A stretch of DNA of 64,000 bases. Source: Muribaculaceae bacterium (lineage in GTDB: Bacteria; Bacteroidota; Bacteroidia; Bacteroidales; Muribaculaceae). This document shows positions 15,683-24,714 of the stretch, in pieces. Location: NCBI GenBank assembly GCA_017405965.1, contig JAFQZK010000018.1, positions 1 to 64,000 on the forward strand, in the 5' to 3' direction. Position 1 is the first letter of the stretch; every line of letters starts with the position of its first letter. Under the pieces are notes generated by a model. The model made no database searches and was not told the DNA's origin. It saw nothing but the letters and a program-made list of their open reading frames with translations. The translations under genes and the position numbers were made by a program.

Positions 15683-15711
15683 GTCTCTCATTGCAGCATT
15701 GATTTAAGACC

Positions 15712-15720
15712 GCAAAATTA
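15712..15720 (-). promoter_or_regulatory. -7 box of the murB fragment
   Basis: Minus-strand TAATTTTGC fits TAnnTTTGC and lies 30 bp upstream of the ATG at 15682. Confidence 0.6.
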
Positions 15721-15896
15721 GTGTTAATACAAAATATTGCCAAATATATCAGGATAAATCCAAATCAATCCACCACACAAAATAAATAACTCTTTGCGAA
15801 ATCTTTGTAAGTTTTAACAAAAGTTTTTCGTGCGTTTGCCCCTATTTTTTGACCTTTGCGATTGATGATGAAATAACTTTTATACGGATTGATTCT

Positions 15897-16817
15897 ATGT
15901 TCACTAATTTTGAAACAAACAAGGTTTTTTTCGCAAAGGGTCTTAGTTCAGCCTCCTATTGTCCTGCAGCCAAATCGCTCATCTCTGCGCTAGATAATCA
16001 ACATGTGGAGTGGGAACAACTGCCCCTCACTGATTCTCCATTACACATCTGGGCGCGTGACTATATGCCCGTGCAGGTGAGCGAAAAGAAGTTTGTGAGG
16101 TTCGACTACAGTCCCGACTACTTGCGGGATTATCCTGAATATAAGCCTGACACTTCCGCTATCCTTTCAGAACTCGGTTTAACGGTGATAGATACTGATT
16201 TAGTCGTTGATGGCGGCAACGTTGTCAGTTGCGGAAACAAGGTGATCATGACCGACAAAATCTTCAGGGAAAACCCTCACGTCACTCGGGCAAATCTTGT
16301 TAATTCGCTAGTCCGACTGCTTGACGCTGAGATTGCGCTGATTCCTGAAGATGTGTATGAAGAATACGGACATGCCGACGGAATGGTGCGATATATGGGA
16401 GACGGCAACGTACTGCTCAACAATTATTGTGACTTTGACAAGGCCCTACGCAGGAAACTGCTGGCAGCCCTAAGTCCTCATTTCAACATCACAGAACTGC
16501 ATTATGGCACTCACACTGGCCAGAATTGGGCTTACCTCAACTTCCTGCACGTGGGCCAGCACATCTTTGTCCCCATGACAGGCGACAAACTGGACGAGAC
16601 CGCATTTCGGCAAATTGCAGACGCCTACCCCAACTGCCACTGTCACCCAATACTCCATTGCGAAAGCATCGTCAACGACGGCGGCGCCCTAAACTGCACC
16701 ACCTGGAACATCCTTATGAATTATAAGGCTCCTATTTGGGTTTTACCCAACAATAAACATATTCAATTTACAAAAAGAGAAGAGTTTTGTTCATGCTTAA
16801 TTAAAGTTATTTCCTAA
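15897..16817 (+). CDS. Agmatine deiminase / PAD_porph family protein
   Basis: 306 aa from the ATG at 15897. A longer frame from TTG 15849 would start inside what looks like the promoter (TTGACCTTTGCG). Family motifs are present: WARDYMPVQ, VDGGNVVSCG, EYGHADGMV and the catalytic cysteine in GGALNC (about Cys267). These enzymes hydrolyse guanidino groups (agmatine to N-carbamoylputrescine, or peptidyl-arginine). It lacks a signal peptide and is shorter than typical AguA (about 350 aa). Its 3' end overlaps the convergent GIY-YIG gene by 11 bp. A paralog lies at 22215. Substrate not determined. Confidence 0.8.
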   Translation: MFTNFETNKVFFAKGLSSASYCPAAKSLISALDNQHVEWEQLPLTDSPLHIWARDYMPVQVSEKKFVRFDYSPDYLRDYPEYKPDTSAILSELGLTVIDTDLVVDGGNVVSCGNKVIMTDKIFRENPHVTRANLVNSLVRLLDAEIALIPEDVYEEYGHADGMVRYMGDGNVLLNNYCDFDKALRRKLLAALSPHFNITELHYGTHTGQNWAYLNFLHVGQHIFVPMTGDKLDETAFRQIADAYPNCHCHPILHCESIVNDGGALNCTTWNILMNYKAPIWVLPNNKHIQFTKREEFCSCLIKVIS

Positions 16818-17259
16818 ATGAGAATGCTCCATTTCCCACAGGAAGAGCTCCATATTTATCATAGAATCCTTCTATGGCTTTACTCTCAAGTGCTTTTTCA
16901 TTTTCTCGTCCTGTAATACGCATATAATATATATCTGCTCCAAAGGCTACCGCATAGTTATAACGGCTATATAACCAAAAGTTTTGAAACTTAAATGAAT
17001 CTTTTGCTTCTTTGAAATGCTTCAAGTGAGTTTTCAGCCTTCTTCTTAATTGGCACGATGTGCCAATATAAAAAACAGGAGAATCCTTTTGGGGATAAAC
17101 AAAATTGCGACTTTTTGCAACCATAATATAAATTCCAGGTTCATTGGGAACTTCGTCAAAACTATCATCCGATTCAAAAGCGTCACCAATAAACTCTAGT
17201 TTAGATTCTATAATAGTTTTACTTATATAGCTCGTTAAGAATTGTAATTCTCTCTTCAT
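16807..17259 (-). CDS. GIY-YIG nuclease-family protein
   Basis: 150 aa. The GIY-YIG core is clear: PGIYIMVAKSRNFVY, then VFYIGTSCQLRRRLKTHLKH, with the expected Tyr, Gly, Arg and His. A later Glu (SKAIEGFYDKYG) may be the metal ligand. The domain starts at about residue 45. Stand-alone proteins of this kind may be DNA endonucleases, but many in Bacteroidota are uncharacterised. It is transcribed alone, converging with and overlapping the agmatine-deiminase-like gene by 11 bp. Confidence 0.85.
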   Translation of the reverse strand: MKRELQFLTSYISKTIIESKLEFIGDAFESDDSFDEVPNEPGIYIMVAKSRNFVYPQKDSPVFYIGTSCQLRRRLKTHLKHFKEAKDSFKFQNFWLYSRYNYAVAFGADIYYMRITGRENEKALESKAIEGFYDKYGALPVGNGAFSFRK

Positions 17260-17509
17260 AATTTGTATATTATTCTGCTGAACATGTTAATACCATTAAA
17301 CGCAATATCATGTGCCGATGCAAAAGACTAGGTTTATTGATTATCAGCTACTTACTATGGTAGAACTTATTAATAAAACGATAAATACCCTCATTCTTCG
17401 CACTTTTGACTTGTTTTAACGGTCATTTTACCTTAAACACCGACTAAATAGCAAACTGGAATTCCATTTTTGACACATACTGTGAGTTGTTAATGTTCAT
17501 GAAAAACAA

Positions 17510-18874
17510 TCAGAAAATGTATGCTGATTCATCAGTCTGAGGAGTATCAGTTTCCATGAACATTACAAAATAGACGGGCATATAAGTGACCTTACCCTTA
17601 TGATAGATCTCACGCTCGTTTGAAATGACAGTAGCTACTTGGATATTGTGATCGGGGTTCTTTAGGAGATTGTTAAGCGCACTGTGTACGTTATAGTCCT
17701 TGCCCGACTTGACTTCTATCGGATGGGCGCTCATTGCAGTATAGTCGTCAATAAGGTAGTCCACCTCGCCCTGTTTACGGTTATCATAGTAAAAGAGTTT
17801 GTGGCCATGCGCTCTCAGCTCCTGGGCAACAACACTCTCATAAACTGAACCCAGATTGATGCTTCTCATATCGTCGATAACTGGACGTATGTTATTATGA
17901 TAGAGAAGGCCGGTAAGCAATCCCACATCATTAAGATACAACTTTAACAGGTTTTTTTGGAGAGACTCACTCAATGGAAAATGCGGATTGGATATAGCAT
18001 GAACAGCCAAAGCAATGCCAGACGAGATCAGATATTCAAATTCTTCCTGGTACTGAGTGAAGCGGTCGCCTTCCTTCCCTCGTATCTTCTGGGCCACGAT
18101 GCGTTTTTTCTTGTTTTCCATCTGAGAAGGAATCATTTCATAGATGCGTCGCACAAGCAGTTTCTTGGAGTGCTCCTTTTCGTATTTAGAAGCATCATCT
18201 GCGTAAAGAGTGCGAATGCCATTCTGCACTTCGCGCACTCGCACAATATTATGCGTGCTAAGATAGGCATTGACGGCATCAGGCAACCCGCCCACCAGAA
18301 GATAGCGACGGAACATATCCATCACGTGGTTGTGATGCTCCTCAGCAAGACTTTGACGATTCTTGTAGGATTGTCGCAGCATGTCCATGGCCTCAGAGCC
18401 AAAGCCATTGGCAATGAGAAATTCCTCGAAGTCAAGCTGAAACATTTCCTTACGGATTATGCTGCCTACAGGAATGGAAGTCGTGCCTTGCAGGGTGATG
18501 CCCAGTAGACTGCCGCTGGCGATGTAGCGATAACGTCTATCCTCACGCAAAAATTTCAGCATAGTGAGAAACTGGGGATAGTGTTGAATCTCGTCTAGAA
18601 ATACCAACGTATCGTCACTAGTGGACAGCTTGTCCCCAGCGACCATGCTTAGTGTCAGGTAAAAGTCCTCTTTCTTGTGGATATTTTTAAACAATTGCTG
18701 ACCCTCATCGTCTTCCACAAAGTTTATCTCAACAAAATTTGGATACAAACGCGTGCCGACCTCACGGATACTAAACGACTTGCCAACCTGACGAGCACCT
18801 TCTAGTATCAGAATCGATTCATTATCAGACCTTAAATAGTCCTCAAGATATGATGTAATCTTTCTATATAGCAT
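17510..18874 (-). CDS. AAA_14/DUF4143 ATPase
   Basis: 454 aa from the ATG at 18874. The alternative start at 18931 would lie only a few bases after the predicted transcription start, so the shorter form is preferred. Walker A is LEGARQVGKS, Walker B VFLDEIQHYP, sensor YIASGSLLG. The C-terminal DUF4143 region contains GEVDYLIDDY and IEVKSGK, a PD-(D/E)XK-like pattern. The family is very common in Bacteroidota and its role is unresolved. Three direct repeats at 33-bp spacing cover the promoter and leader. A second member lies at 56425. Confidence 0.9.
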   Translation of the reverse strand: MLYRKITSYLEDYLRSDNESILILEGARQVGKSFSIREVGTRLYPNFVEINFVEDDEGQQLFKNIHKKEDFYLTLSMVAGDKLSTSDDTLVFLDEIQHYPQFLTMLKFLREDRRYRYIASGSLLGITLQGTTSIPVGSIIRKEMFQLDFEEFLIANGFGSEAMDMLRQSYKNRQSLAEEHHNHVMDMFRRYLLVGGLPDAVNAYLSTHNIVRVREVQNGIRTLYADDASKYEKEHSKKLLVRRIYEMIPSQMENKKKRIVAQKIRGKEGDRFTQYQEEFEYLISSGIALAVHAISNPHFPLSESLQKNLLKLYLNDVGLLTGLLYHNNIRPVIDDMRSINLGSVYESVVAQELRAHGHKLFYYDNRKQGEVDYLIDDYTAMSAHPIEVKSGKDYNVHSALNNLLKNPDHNIQVATVISNEREIYHKGKVTYMPVYFVMFMETDTPQTDESAYIF

Positions 18875-18880
18875 CAAATT

Positions 18881-18957
18881 TACACTTTTCAAATATTTAA
18901 AATAGACAAAATCTACACTTTTCAATATCATTTACCGCTGCAAAATTACACTTCTCG
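18881..18957 (-). repeat. Three 33-bp-spaced direct repeats at the DUF4143 promoter
   Basis: TACACTTTTCA (18881-18891), TACACTTTTCA (18914-18924) and TACACTTCTCG (18947-18957) recur at exactly 33-bp intervals, three helical turns. On the minus strand each reads GA(A/G)AAGTGTA followed by a TTTG-like string, so every copy overlaps a -7-like element. This looks like an operator array or repeated promoter. Confidence 0.7.
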
Positions 18958-18972
18958 AATCATGCCGCCAAA
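18940..18972 (-). promoter_or_regulatory. Promoter of the DUF4143 ATPase
   Basis: On the minus strand TTTG (18972-18969), 20 bp, then TAATTTTGC (18948-18940): an ideal Bacteroidota promoter. The first direct repeat lies between and onto these boxes; two more lie in the leader. Confidence 0.7.
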
Positions 18973-19292
18973 GAAAATCATAAAAAAGTGCTTACTTAGA
19001 AATCAAAAATGACGTCACCTCTTAGCGCCTTAATCTAAAATTGCCAAAAAGTTATTGTCTAAAACCTACGAAAATACTGAAATCATGAGGTTTGTACCAA
19101 TTATTCAATTAGATGCTATAAATAATACCTATACTGGATGATTATTTCTTGATGATATCCGATGCCTGTCTTTACACATGGTTTTCTGTGTAGATAATAC
19201 GGCTGGAACAATATTGATAAGGTCTCATCACAAATTTTATAAGACCCTCAAAAAAAAAGAATGAATTCCTCTTGTTTTGTCTTAGGCTACAC
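18973..19292. other. AT-rich divergent intergenic region
   Basis: No gene seen. It holds the outer parts of two divergent promoters and a weak stem GGTCT/AGACC (19221-19225, 19242-19246) before an A-run. Confidence 0.45.
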
Positions 19293-19301
19293 TATCTTTG
19301 C
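19293..19301 (+). promoter_or_regulatory. -7 box of the GH97 gene
   Basis: TATCTTTGC matches the consensus exactly and lies 22 bp before the ATG at 19324. This excludes the longer frame starting at 19261. Confidence 0.65.
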
Positions 19302-19323
19302 AAAAACTCTATTTTACTGCAAC

Positions 19324-21279
19324 ATGGAACAGAAACTATTGTCATTAATGCTGCTAGCGGTATTCAGTTTGATTGCCGCTGCTGCGCCGAAAGAGGAAAC
19401 GATCATCTCCCCTAATGGAAACATCAGAATTGAAGTCACCATCGGTGACCGATTGCAGTATAGTGTCTATTATGGTGAGGAGCAGGTGTTAAAGGACAAT
19501 ATCCTGACATTGCAGGTTGACAAGGGGCGGTTTGGCCAAAAGCCTGTTCTCAAGGACGTCAAGCGCTCTAGGATTGATAAGGTCATCAAACCTGTAGTGC
19601 CCATGAAGTATGCCAATGTGCCCGACAGGGCAAATCAATTGACATTGTCCTTCAAGGATGGTATCGTCGTGGATTTCCGTGCCTACGACAACGGCATCGC
19701 CTACCGTTTCAATATCAATAAGGGTAAAGGAAAAGTTGATGTTGTGGACGAAGGCGTGGAACTGAATTTTCCAGAGCCCTTCATCGCCCACATCTCGAAG
19801 ACAGATTCCTATGCCATGTCGTGTGAGAAGCCTTACACTCACGTCTCCACAGCCAAACTGAAAGAGGGGGACGAGATGACCTATCTGCCCATCCTGTTTG
19901 AAAGCCCACGAGGGACAAAGGTGCTCTTTTCTGAGAGTGATGTCCGTGATTATCCCCACATCTTTCTGACACCTAATGGCAAGAACGGTTTTTCGTCTGT
20001 TTTTCCCAAGTCGCCCGATACATGGGTGCCCAGTGGTGACCGTGGCTGGCAGATTACTAAGGAACGTGACTGCATCGCTGCCAGCGTTGACGGGCGGCGC
20101 ACCTTGCCCTGGCGCTTTGCTGTCATCGGAGACGACGCTACCATCGCGGGGAATCAGATGGAAGTTGTGCTGGGTGGAAAATGCGAACTTGATGACGTGT
20201 CATGGATCAAACCCGGCCAGGTGAACTGGGACTGGTGGAACCACTGGACCGTCTGGGGGGTGGACTTTGAGACGGGCATCAACAATGATACCTATAAATA
20301 CATCATTGATGTGGCCTCACAATTTGGTGTGGAGTACATCCTTCTTGATGAGGGCTGGAACAAGAGCGTGGAAGACCCCTTTACCATACGTGACGAAATT
20401 GACGTTCAGGAACTGGTGGACTATGGACGCCAGAAAGGTGTGGGCGTCTGGCTATGGCTGTCATGGCTCACCGTCGAGCATCACATGGACCTGATACCCT
20501 ATTATGCCCAAATGGGTGTGAAGGGACTGAAAATCGACTTCATGGACCACAGCAACCAGTGGATGGTCAATTACTATGAACGCATTGTCCGCGAGTGTGC
20601 CAAGTACAAGCTGATGGTCGATTTCCATGGCGCGTTCAAGCCTTCGGGGCTTGAGCAGCGACTGCCCAATCTGCTGTCCTATGAAGGCGTGCTCGGGCTG
20701 GAGCAAGGTGCCGGATGTGAACCTAAGAACAGCATTTGGTTACCGTTTATGCGTAACGCCGTGGGAGCAATGGACTTCACGCCAGGCGCAATGCAGAATG
20801 CACAGCCCGAGGATAACAAGGGTACCGGTTCACTGCCTATGGGTGGCGGTACGCGCGCCTATCAGATGGCACTATATGTCTGCTTCGAGAGCGGCCTGCA
20901 GATGCTGGCAGACAGTCCCACACGCTACCTGCGCGAAGCAGAATGTACCGAATTCATCGCATCTGTGCCCACGACCTGGGACGATACCCGCATCCTTGCT
21001 GCCAAGGCAGGTGACTACTATGTCGTGGCCAAGCGAAAAGGTGACCAGTGGTTCATCGGTGCTATCACAGGAGAGCGTAAGCAACCCCTCGATTTAACCA
21101 TCTCACTTGACTTCTTGACCAAGCCGGGCCAATTGACCTATTTCCAGGACGGCCGCAACGCCCATCGCATCGCCGTGGACTACAAGAAGGGCGAGCAGAC
21201 TGTCACCCCGCAGACTCAGTTACATCTTCACCTCGTCCGCAACGGCGGCTGGTGCGGCGTAATTGTAAATAGTGATTGA
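19324..21279 (+). CDS. Glycoside hydrolase family 97
   Basis: 651 aa with a signal peptide (MEQKLLSLMLLAVFSLIAAA), so periplasmic or outer-surface. Layout is the GH97 pattern: N-terminal beta-sandwich (APKEETIISPNGNIRI), central TIM barrel (VNWDWWNHWTVWG, LLDEGWNKS), C-terminal beta domain. GH97 enzymes are calcium-dependent alpha-glucosidases or alpha-galactosidases. An Asp at about residue 405 (GLKIDFMDHSN) sits where retaining members have their nucleophile, and a Glu lies in YEGVLGLEQG (about 454-459). I therefore lean to the retaining, galactosidase-like branch over SusB-type. It stands alone, without SusCD genes. Confidence 0.9.
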   Translation: MEQKLLSLMLLAVFSLIAAAAPKEETIISPNGNIRIEVTIGDRLQYSVYYGEEQVLKDNILTLQVDKGRFGQKPVLKDVKRSRIDKVIKPVVPMKYANVPDRANQLTLSFKDGIVVDFRAYDNGIAYRFNINKGKGKVDVVDEGVELNFPEPFIAHISKTDSYAMSCEKPYTHVSTAKLKEGDEMTYLPILFESPRGTKVLFSESDVRDYPHIFLTPNGKNGFSSVFPKSPDTWVPSGDRGWQITKERDCIAASVDGRRTLPWRFAVIGDDATIAGNQMEVVLGGKCELDDVSWIKPGQVNWDWWNHWTVWGVDFETGINNDTYKYIIDVASQFGVEYILLDEGWNKSVEDPFTIRDEIDVQELVDYGRQKGVGVWLWLSWLTVEHHMDLIPYYAQMGVKGLKIDFMDHSNQWMVNYYERIVRECAKYKLMVDFHGAFKPSGLEQRLPNLLSYEGVLGLEQGAGCEPKNSIWLPFMRNAVGAMDFTPGAMQNAQPEDNKGTGSLPMGGGTRAYQMALYVCFESGLQMLADSPTRYLREAECTEFIASVPTTWDDTRILAAKAGDYYVVAKRKGDQWFIGAITGERKQPLDLTISLDFLTKPGQLTYFQDGRNAHRIAVDYKKGEQTVTPQTQLHLHLVRNGGWCGVIVNSD

Positions 21280-21442
21280 TAATTACACCATATAGTTCAG
21301 GGCGTTTTCCGTTGTTATGAAAAGTCTTTTTTATGCCATAATCTTTGTGCGGTATCAAAGTTTTTCATTAAATTCGCACCCAATCTCTAAAGGGAAGGAC
21401 GTCCGTGAAGAGATTGCGAATTTAATCAAAATGTAAAGATAT

Positions 21443-22036
21443 ATGGAAAGTCAAATTACAAGGGAGGCGGCTTGGGAACTGCTGAAAGAATACAACAAAG
21501 ACCCATTTCACTTGCAGCATGCGCTGACGGTGGAAGGTGTCATGCGCTGGTATGCAGGGCAACTTGGGTTTGCCGACGAAGCGGATTTTTGGGGTTTGGT
21601 AGGACTGCTGCATGACATCGACTTTGAGCAGTATCCCGAGCAGCATTGCATCAAGGCGCCTGAACTGTTGCGTGCAGGAGGCGTGGGCGAAGAAATGATT
21701 CACGCCATCTGCAGTCATGCTTACGGCTTGCATGTGGATGTAAAGCCTGAACATCTGATGGAGAAGGTGCTCTTCGCTACCGATGAACTGACCGGACTGA
21801 TATGGGCTGCTGCACTGATGCGCCCGTCGAAGAGTGTCCAGGACATGGAACTGAAGTCTCTCAAGAAGAAATACAAGACAAAGGCATTTGCCGCAGGCTG
21901 TTCCCGCGAGGTGATTGAACAGGGTGCGGAAATGCTGGGATGGCCCTTAGACGAGGTACTGCAAAAGACCCTCGACGCCATGAGGGCTTGTGAAGCACGG
22001 GTGGCAAGTGAGATGGATGTCGTCCTCAATGGATAA
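21443..22036 (+). CDS. HD-domain hydrolase
   Basis: 197 aa, cytoplasmic. The HD signature is visible: a preceding His (LQHALTVEGVMRW), the His-Asp pair LLHDIDFEQYPEQH (about residues 57-58), and ICSHAYG. This metal-dependent phosphohydrolase fold acts on nucleotides or phospho-compounds. The specific substrate cannot be read from the sequence. It is transcribed alone, 163 bp after GH97. Confidence 0.8.
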   Translation: MESQITREAAWELLKEYNKDPFHLQHALTVEGVMRWYAGQLGFADEADFWGLVGLLHDIDFEQYPEQHCIKAPELLRAGGVGEEMIHAICSHAYGLHVDVKPEHLMEKVLFATDELTGLIWAAALMRPSKSVQDMELKSLKKKYKTKAFAAGCSREVIEQGAEMLGWPLDEVLQKTLDAMRACEARVASEMDVVLNG

Positions 22037-22214
22037 ATGCTATCCTACACAAACCAAACGACAACACATTATGTCACACAACTAACTCGTCGTATCTTTC
22101 AGCGAGTTAAAAACCAGTATGCTATTAAATTCTTTTTCGGATATACTTTAACGATATTATTTACATCAAAGGAGACTTTATATCAAGAATTCTTAAACTT
22201 CAAAGACAAACTTT

Positions 22215-23108
22215 ATGGATATGAAAAACGATAGATTGCTTCACGATAAAGATACAAACGTAGTGTTTCTATCTCCTTGTCTGAACACTAAAAAATATGG
22301 TAATCCTGAGTTCTATAAGGAGTTGATGACTATACTGAAGGAAATGGGCATAGAAACAAGAGAACTTAAATGCACTCGCGATTATTGGGCTCGTGACTAT
22401 ATGCCAATTCAATTGAGTGAGAATGAGTTCTTGAAGTATCATTATTGTCCAGATTATCTTATTAATAAGGATGATATTGATTCAATAACGGATGTTTCAA
22501 AAGTGATGTCCTGCATGGGTGTTCACTGTCGTTCTACCAATTTAATCATAGATGGCGGTAATATGGTACCTTGCGGTCCATACATCGTGATGACAGATAA
22601 GGTCTTTTCTGAAAACAGGAAAAAGAAAGATGATGCTGCCTTTAAGGCTTTATTGGAATCTGAACTTGGCCATCCTGTTATCGTTATTCCCTGGACTCCG
22701 CATGAAGATGATGTATATGGACATTCGGATGGCTTCGTCAAGTGGTGTGGTGATAATCGAATACTGATGGGGAATCATGGCGATTGCCATCCTGAAGAAG
22801 CAGCATCCATCCGTCGGATTCTTGAAAGTTATGGCTTTGAGGTGACAGAAATGCGCTTCAAAGATAAAGTCTCTTTGCCTTGTTATGAATTCAACTGGGC
22901 ATATATCAACTTTCTTCAAGTGGGCAAAAACATCCTAATGCCTATATTCGATATTCCAGAAGATACAATAGCCCAGCAATATATTCAAAAAGCATTCCCT
23001 GATTGCAATATTCGTCAAATAGAAATGGCAGCGATTGCAAAAAAAGGGGGCGCTTTACATTGTATAAGTTGGAATGTTTATCTTCCAAAATCACATGTGA
23101 AAACGTAA
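22215..23108 (+). CDS. Agmatine deiminase / PAD_porph family protein
   Basis: 297 aa, no signal peptide; an ATG at 22221 is an alternative start. Motifs: RDYWARDYMPIQ, IIDGGNMVPCG, VYGHSDGFVKW and the catalytic cysteine in GGALHC (about Cys283). It aligns along its length with the protein at 15897 and is slightly shorter. Both are shorter than classical AguA, so they may form a distinct subgroup acting on another guanidino compound. No polyamine pathway gene (aguB, speE) is next to either copy. Confidence 0.82.
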   Translation: MDMKNDRLLHDKDTNVVFLSPCLNTKKYGNPEFYKELMTILKEMGIETRELKCTRDYWARDYMPIQLSENEFLKYHYCPDYLINKDDIDSITDVSKVMSCMGVHCRSTNLIIDGGNMVPCGPYIVMTDKVFSENRKKKDDAAFKALLESELGHPVIVIPWTPHEDDVYGHSDGFVKWCGDNRILMGNHGDCHPEEAASIRRILESYGFEVTEMRFKDKVSLPCYEFNWAYINFLQVGKNILMPIFDIPEDTIAQQYIQKAFPDCNIRQIEMAAIAKKGGALHCISWNVYLPKSHVKT

Positions 23109-23126
23109 ATCACCACCTATGAGATA

Positions 23127-23284
23127 TTTTTGTCCCTCGGCTATTTTTCTACTATCTCGGGGGACAAAATGGGTGATAATCTGCAAATATCGAAGTTAAA
23201 AATCAAAAATCTGCAAAAATAGACAAATCTCTGAATGCTTGAAATTATGCGATTTACGGGCTATATTTGCAGATAGTATGCTTT
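23127..23284. repeat. Inverted repeats in the 23109-23316 gap
   Basis: TTTTGTCCC (23128-23136) pairs with GGGACAAAA (23161-23169), a likely hairpin between convergent genes. A second, perfect 12-bp inverted pair is ATCTGCAAATAT (23179-23190) and ATATTTGCAGAT (23273-23284), with a third near copy ATCTGCAAAAAT (23209-23220). The last element contains a plus-strand TATATTTGC (-7-like) pointing into the mnmE 3' end. Confidence 0.5.
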
Positions 23285-23316
23285 TCTTTGCAAAAAAACT
23301 CTTTCCCAAGCAAAAT

Positions 23317-24714
23317 CTACTTGCCGATGCAGAAGTGGGTGAAGATTTCGGCGAGGATGTTGTCGGTGGTGATTTCGCCGGTGATTTCGCCGAGCCAGTG
23401 GAGGCATTCGCGGATGTCCTGGTCGAGGAGGTCGCCGCTCAGGCCGCTGTCGAGGCCGTCGATGGCGCGGGCAATGGCGTCGCGGGCGCGGGTCAAGGCC
23501 TGGTAGTGGCGAGCGTTGGTGACGATGACAGCGTCACCGCTCACATCGGGCAGAGAGGCAGTCTTGACGATGAGGTTGCGCAGTGCTTCGATATCGGCTT
23601 CGCATTTGGCGCTGATGGCAACGACTGGCGTTTCCTTGGGCAAGTGATCGCTCAGTTCACTCCTTGCGGCGACATCGTCGTCAAGGTCGGTCTTGTTGAG
23701 CACAGCGATGAGTCGTTTGCCCTCACAGCGGGTGAGGATGTCATGGGCCATACTGATGTCGGCACTGGTGACGTCAACTACCCAAAGCACGACGTTGGCC
23801 TTGTCGATGGCCTGCCAGGTGCGTTCGATGCCCATCCGCTCGACAGTGTCGCTCGACTGGCGGATGCCCGCCGTGTCGATGAAGCGGAACAGGGTTCCTC
23901 CCATGATGACGGTGTCCTCGATGGTATCGCGTGTGGTACCATGGATGTTGCTCACCAGAGCGCGGTCGTCGCCCAGCAGAGCGTTGAGCAGCGTGGATTT
24001 TCCGGCATTAGTCTGGCCGACGATGGCGACGGGCAAACCGTTGCGAATGGCGTTACCCTCGCGGTAACTGTCGGCCAAGCGGCTGATGAGCGAGTGGATC
24101 TCCCGGGCCAGCGAAGTCACCTCGCTGCGATCGGCAAAAGTCACGTCCTCCTCGCTGAAGTCCAGTTCCAGTTCGATGAGCGCCGTGAAGTGCAGCAACT
24201 TATCTCTCAGGTTCTTCAATTCATCGCTATAGCGGCCGCGCATCTGGCTCATCGCCACACGGTGTGCCGCACGAGACTGAGCCTCGATGACGTCGGCGAC
24301 CGCCTCGGCCTGTGACAGGTCCATGCGGCCGTTGGCAAATGCGCGTCGCGTGAATTCGCCCGCTGTGGCGTGGCGACAACCCGCGTCGATAAGTGTCTGT
24401 ATCACCTGCTGCTGAATCCATGTCGAGCCGTGGCATGCCAACTCCACCACATCCTCGCCAGTGAACGAATTGGGCGCCTTGAAGACGGTCAATACCGCTT
24501 GGTCAAGCACATCGCACTTGTCATCGATCAACTGGCCCAAGTGAACGGTATGTGAAGCCATGTCGACAAGCGGTTTGCCCTGCCAACGACGTTGTACGAT
24601 GTCAAACGCCTGCGGGCCACTCACACGGATGACAGCGATTCCTCCCCTACCCTGAGGTGTCGAGACGGCACAGATGGTGTCACCCGAAAATCCGGTTAAT
24701 TCTATGCTGCTCAT
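23317..24714 (-). CDS. mnmE: tRNA modification GTPase MnmE
   Basis: 465 aa, full length. With MnmG, MnmE installs the (carboxymethyl)aminomethyl group at U34 of certain tRNAs. Visible: the N-terminal domain (ICAVSTPQGRGGIAVIRVSG), then the inserted G domain with G1 GQTNAGKS, G2 GTTRDTIED, G3 DTAG and G4 NKTD, and the C-terminal catalytic CIGK motif. Its start overlaps the stop of the upstream nuclease gene by 4 bp (ATGA), so the two are co-translated. The GC content is much higher than in 1-15300, in keeping with core chromosome. Confidence 0.97.
   Translation of the reverse strand: MSSIELTGFSGDTICAVSTPQGRGGIAVIRVSGPQAFDIVQRRWQGKPLVDMASHTVHLGQLIDDKCDVLDQAVLTVFKAPNSFTGEDVVELACHGSTWIQQQVIQTLIDAGCRHATAGEFTRRAFANGRMDLSQAEAVADVIEAQSRAAHRVAMSQMRGRYSDELKNLRDKLLHFTALIELELDFSEEDVTFADRSEVTSLAREIHSLISRLADSYREGNAIRNGLPVAIVGQTNAGKSTLLNALLGDDRALVSNIHGTTRDTIEDTVIMGGTLFRFIDTAGIRQSSDTVERMGIERTWQAIDKANVVLWVVDVTSADISMAHDILTRCEGKRLIAVLNKTDLDDDVAARSELSDHLPKETPVVAISAKCEADIEALRNLIVKTASLPDVSGDAVIVTNARHYQALTRARDAIARAIDGLDSGLSGDLLDQDIRECLHWLGEITGEITTDNILAEIFTHFCIGK

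Noticed and set aside
18881-18957. CRISPR-like periodic repeats
   Set aside because: Units are only about 11 bp, three copies, inside a promoter, with no cas genes anywhere in the window.
22037-22234. 65-codon plus-strand frame
   Set aside because: AT-rich, runs into the start of the next gene in another frame; no motif.
23239-24315. 358-codon plus-strand frame
   Set aside because: It is antisense to mnmE, which is unmistakable.
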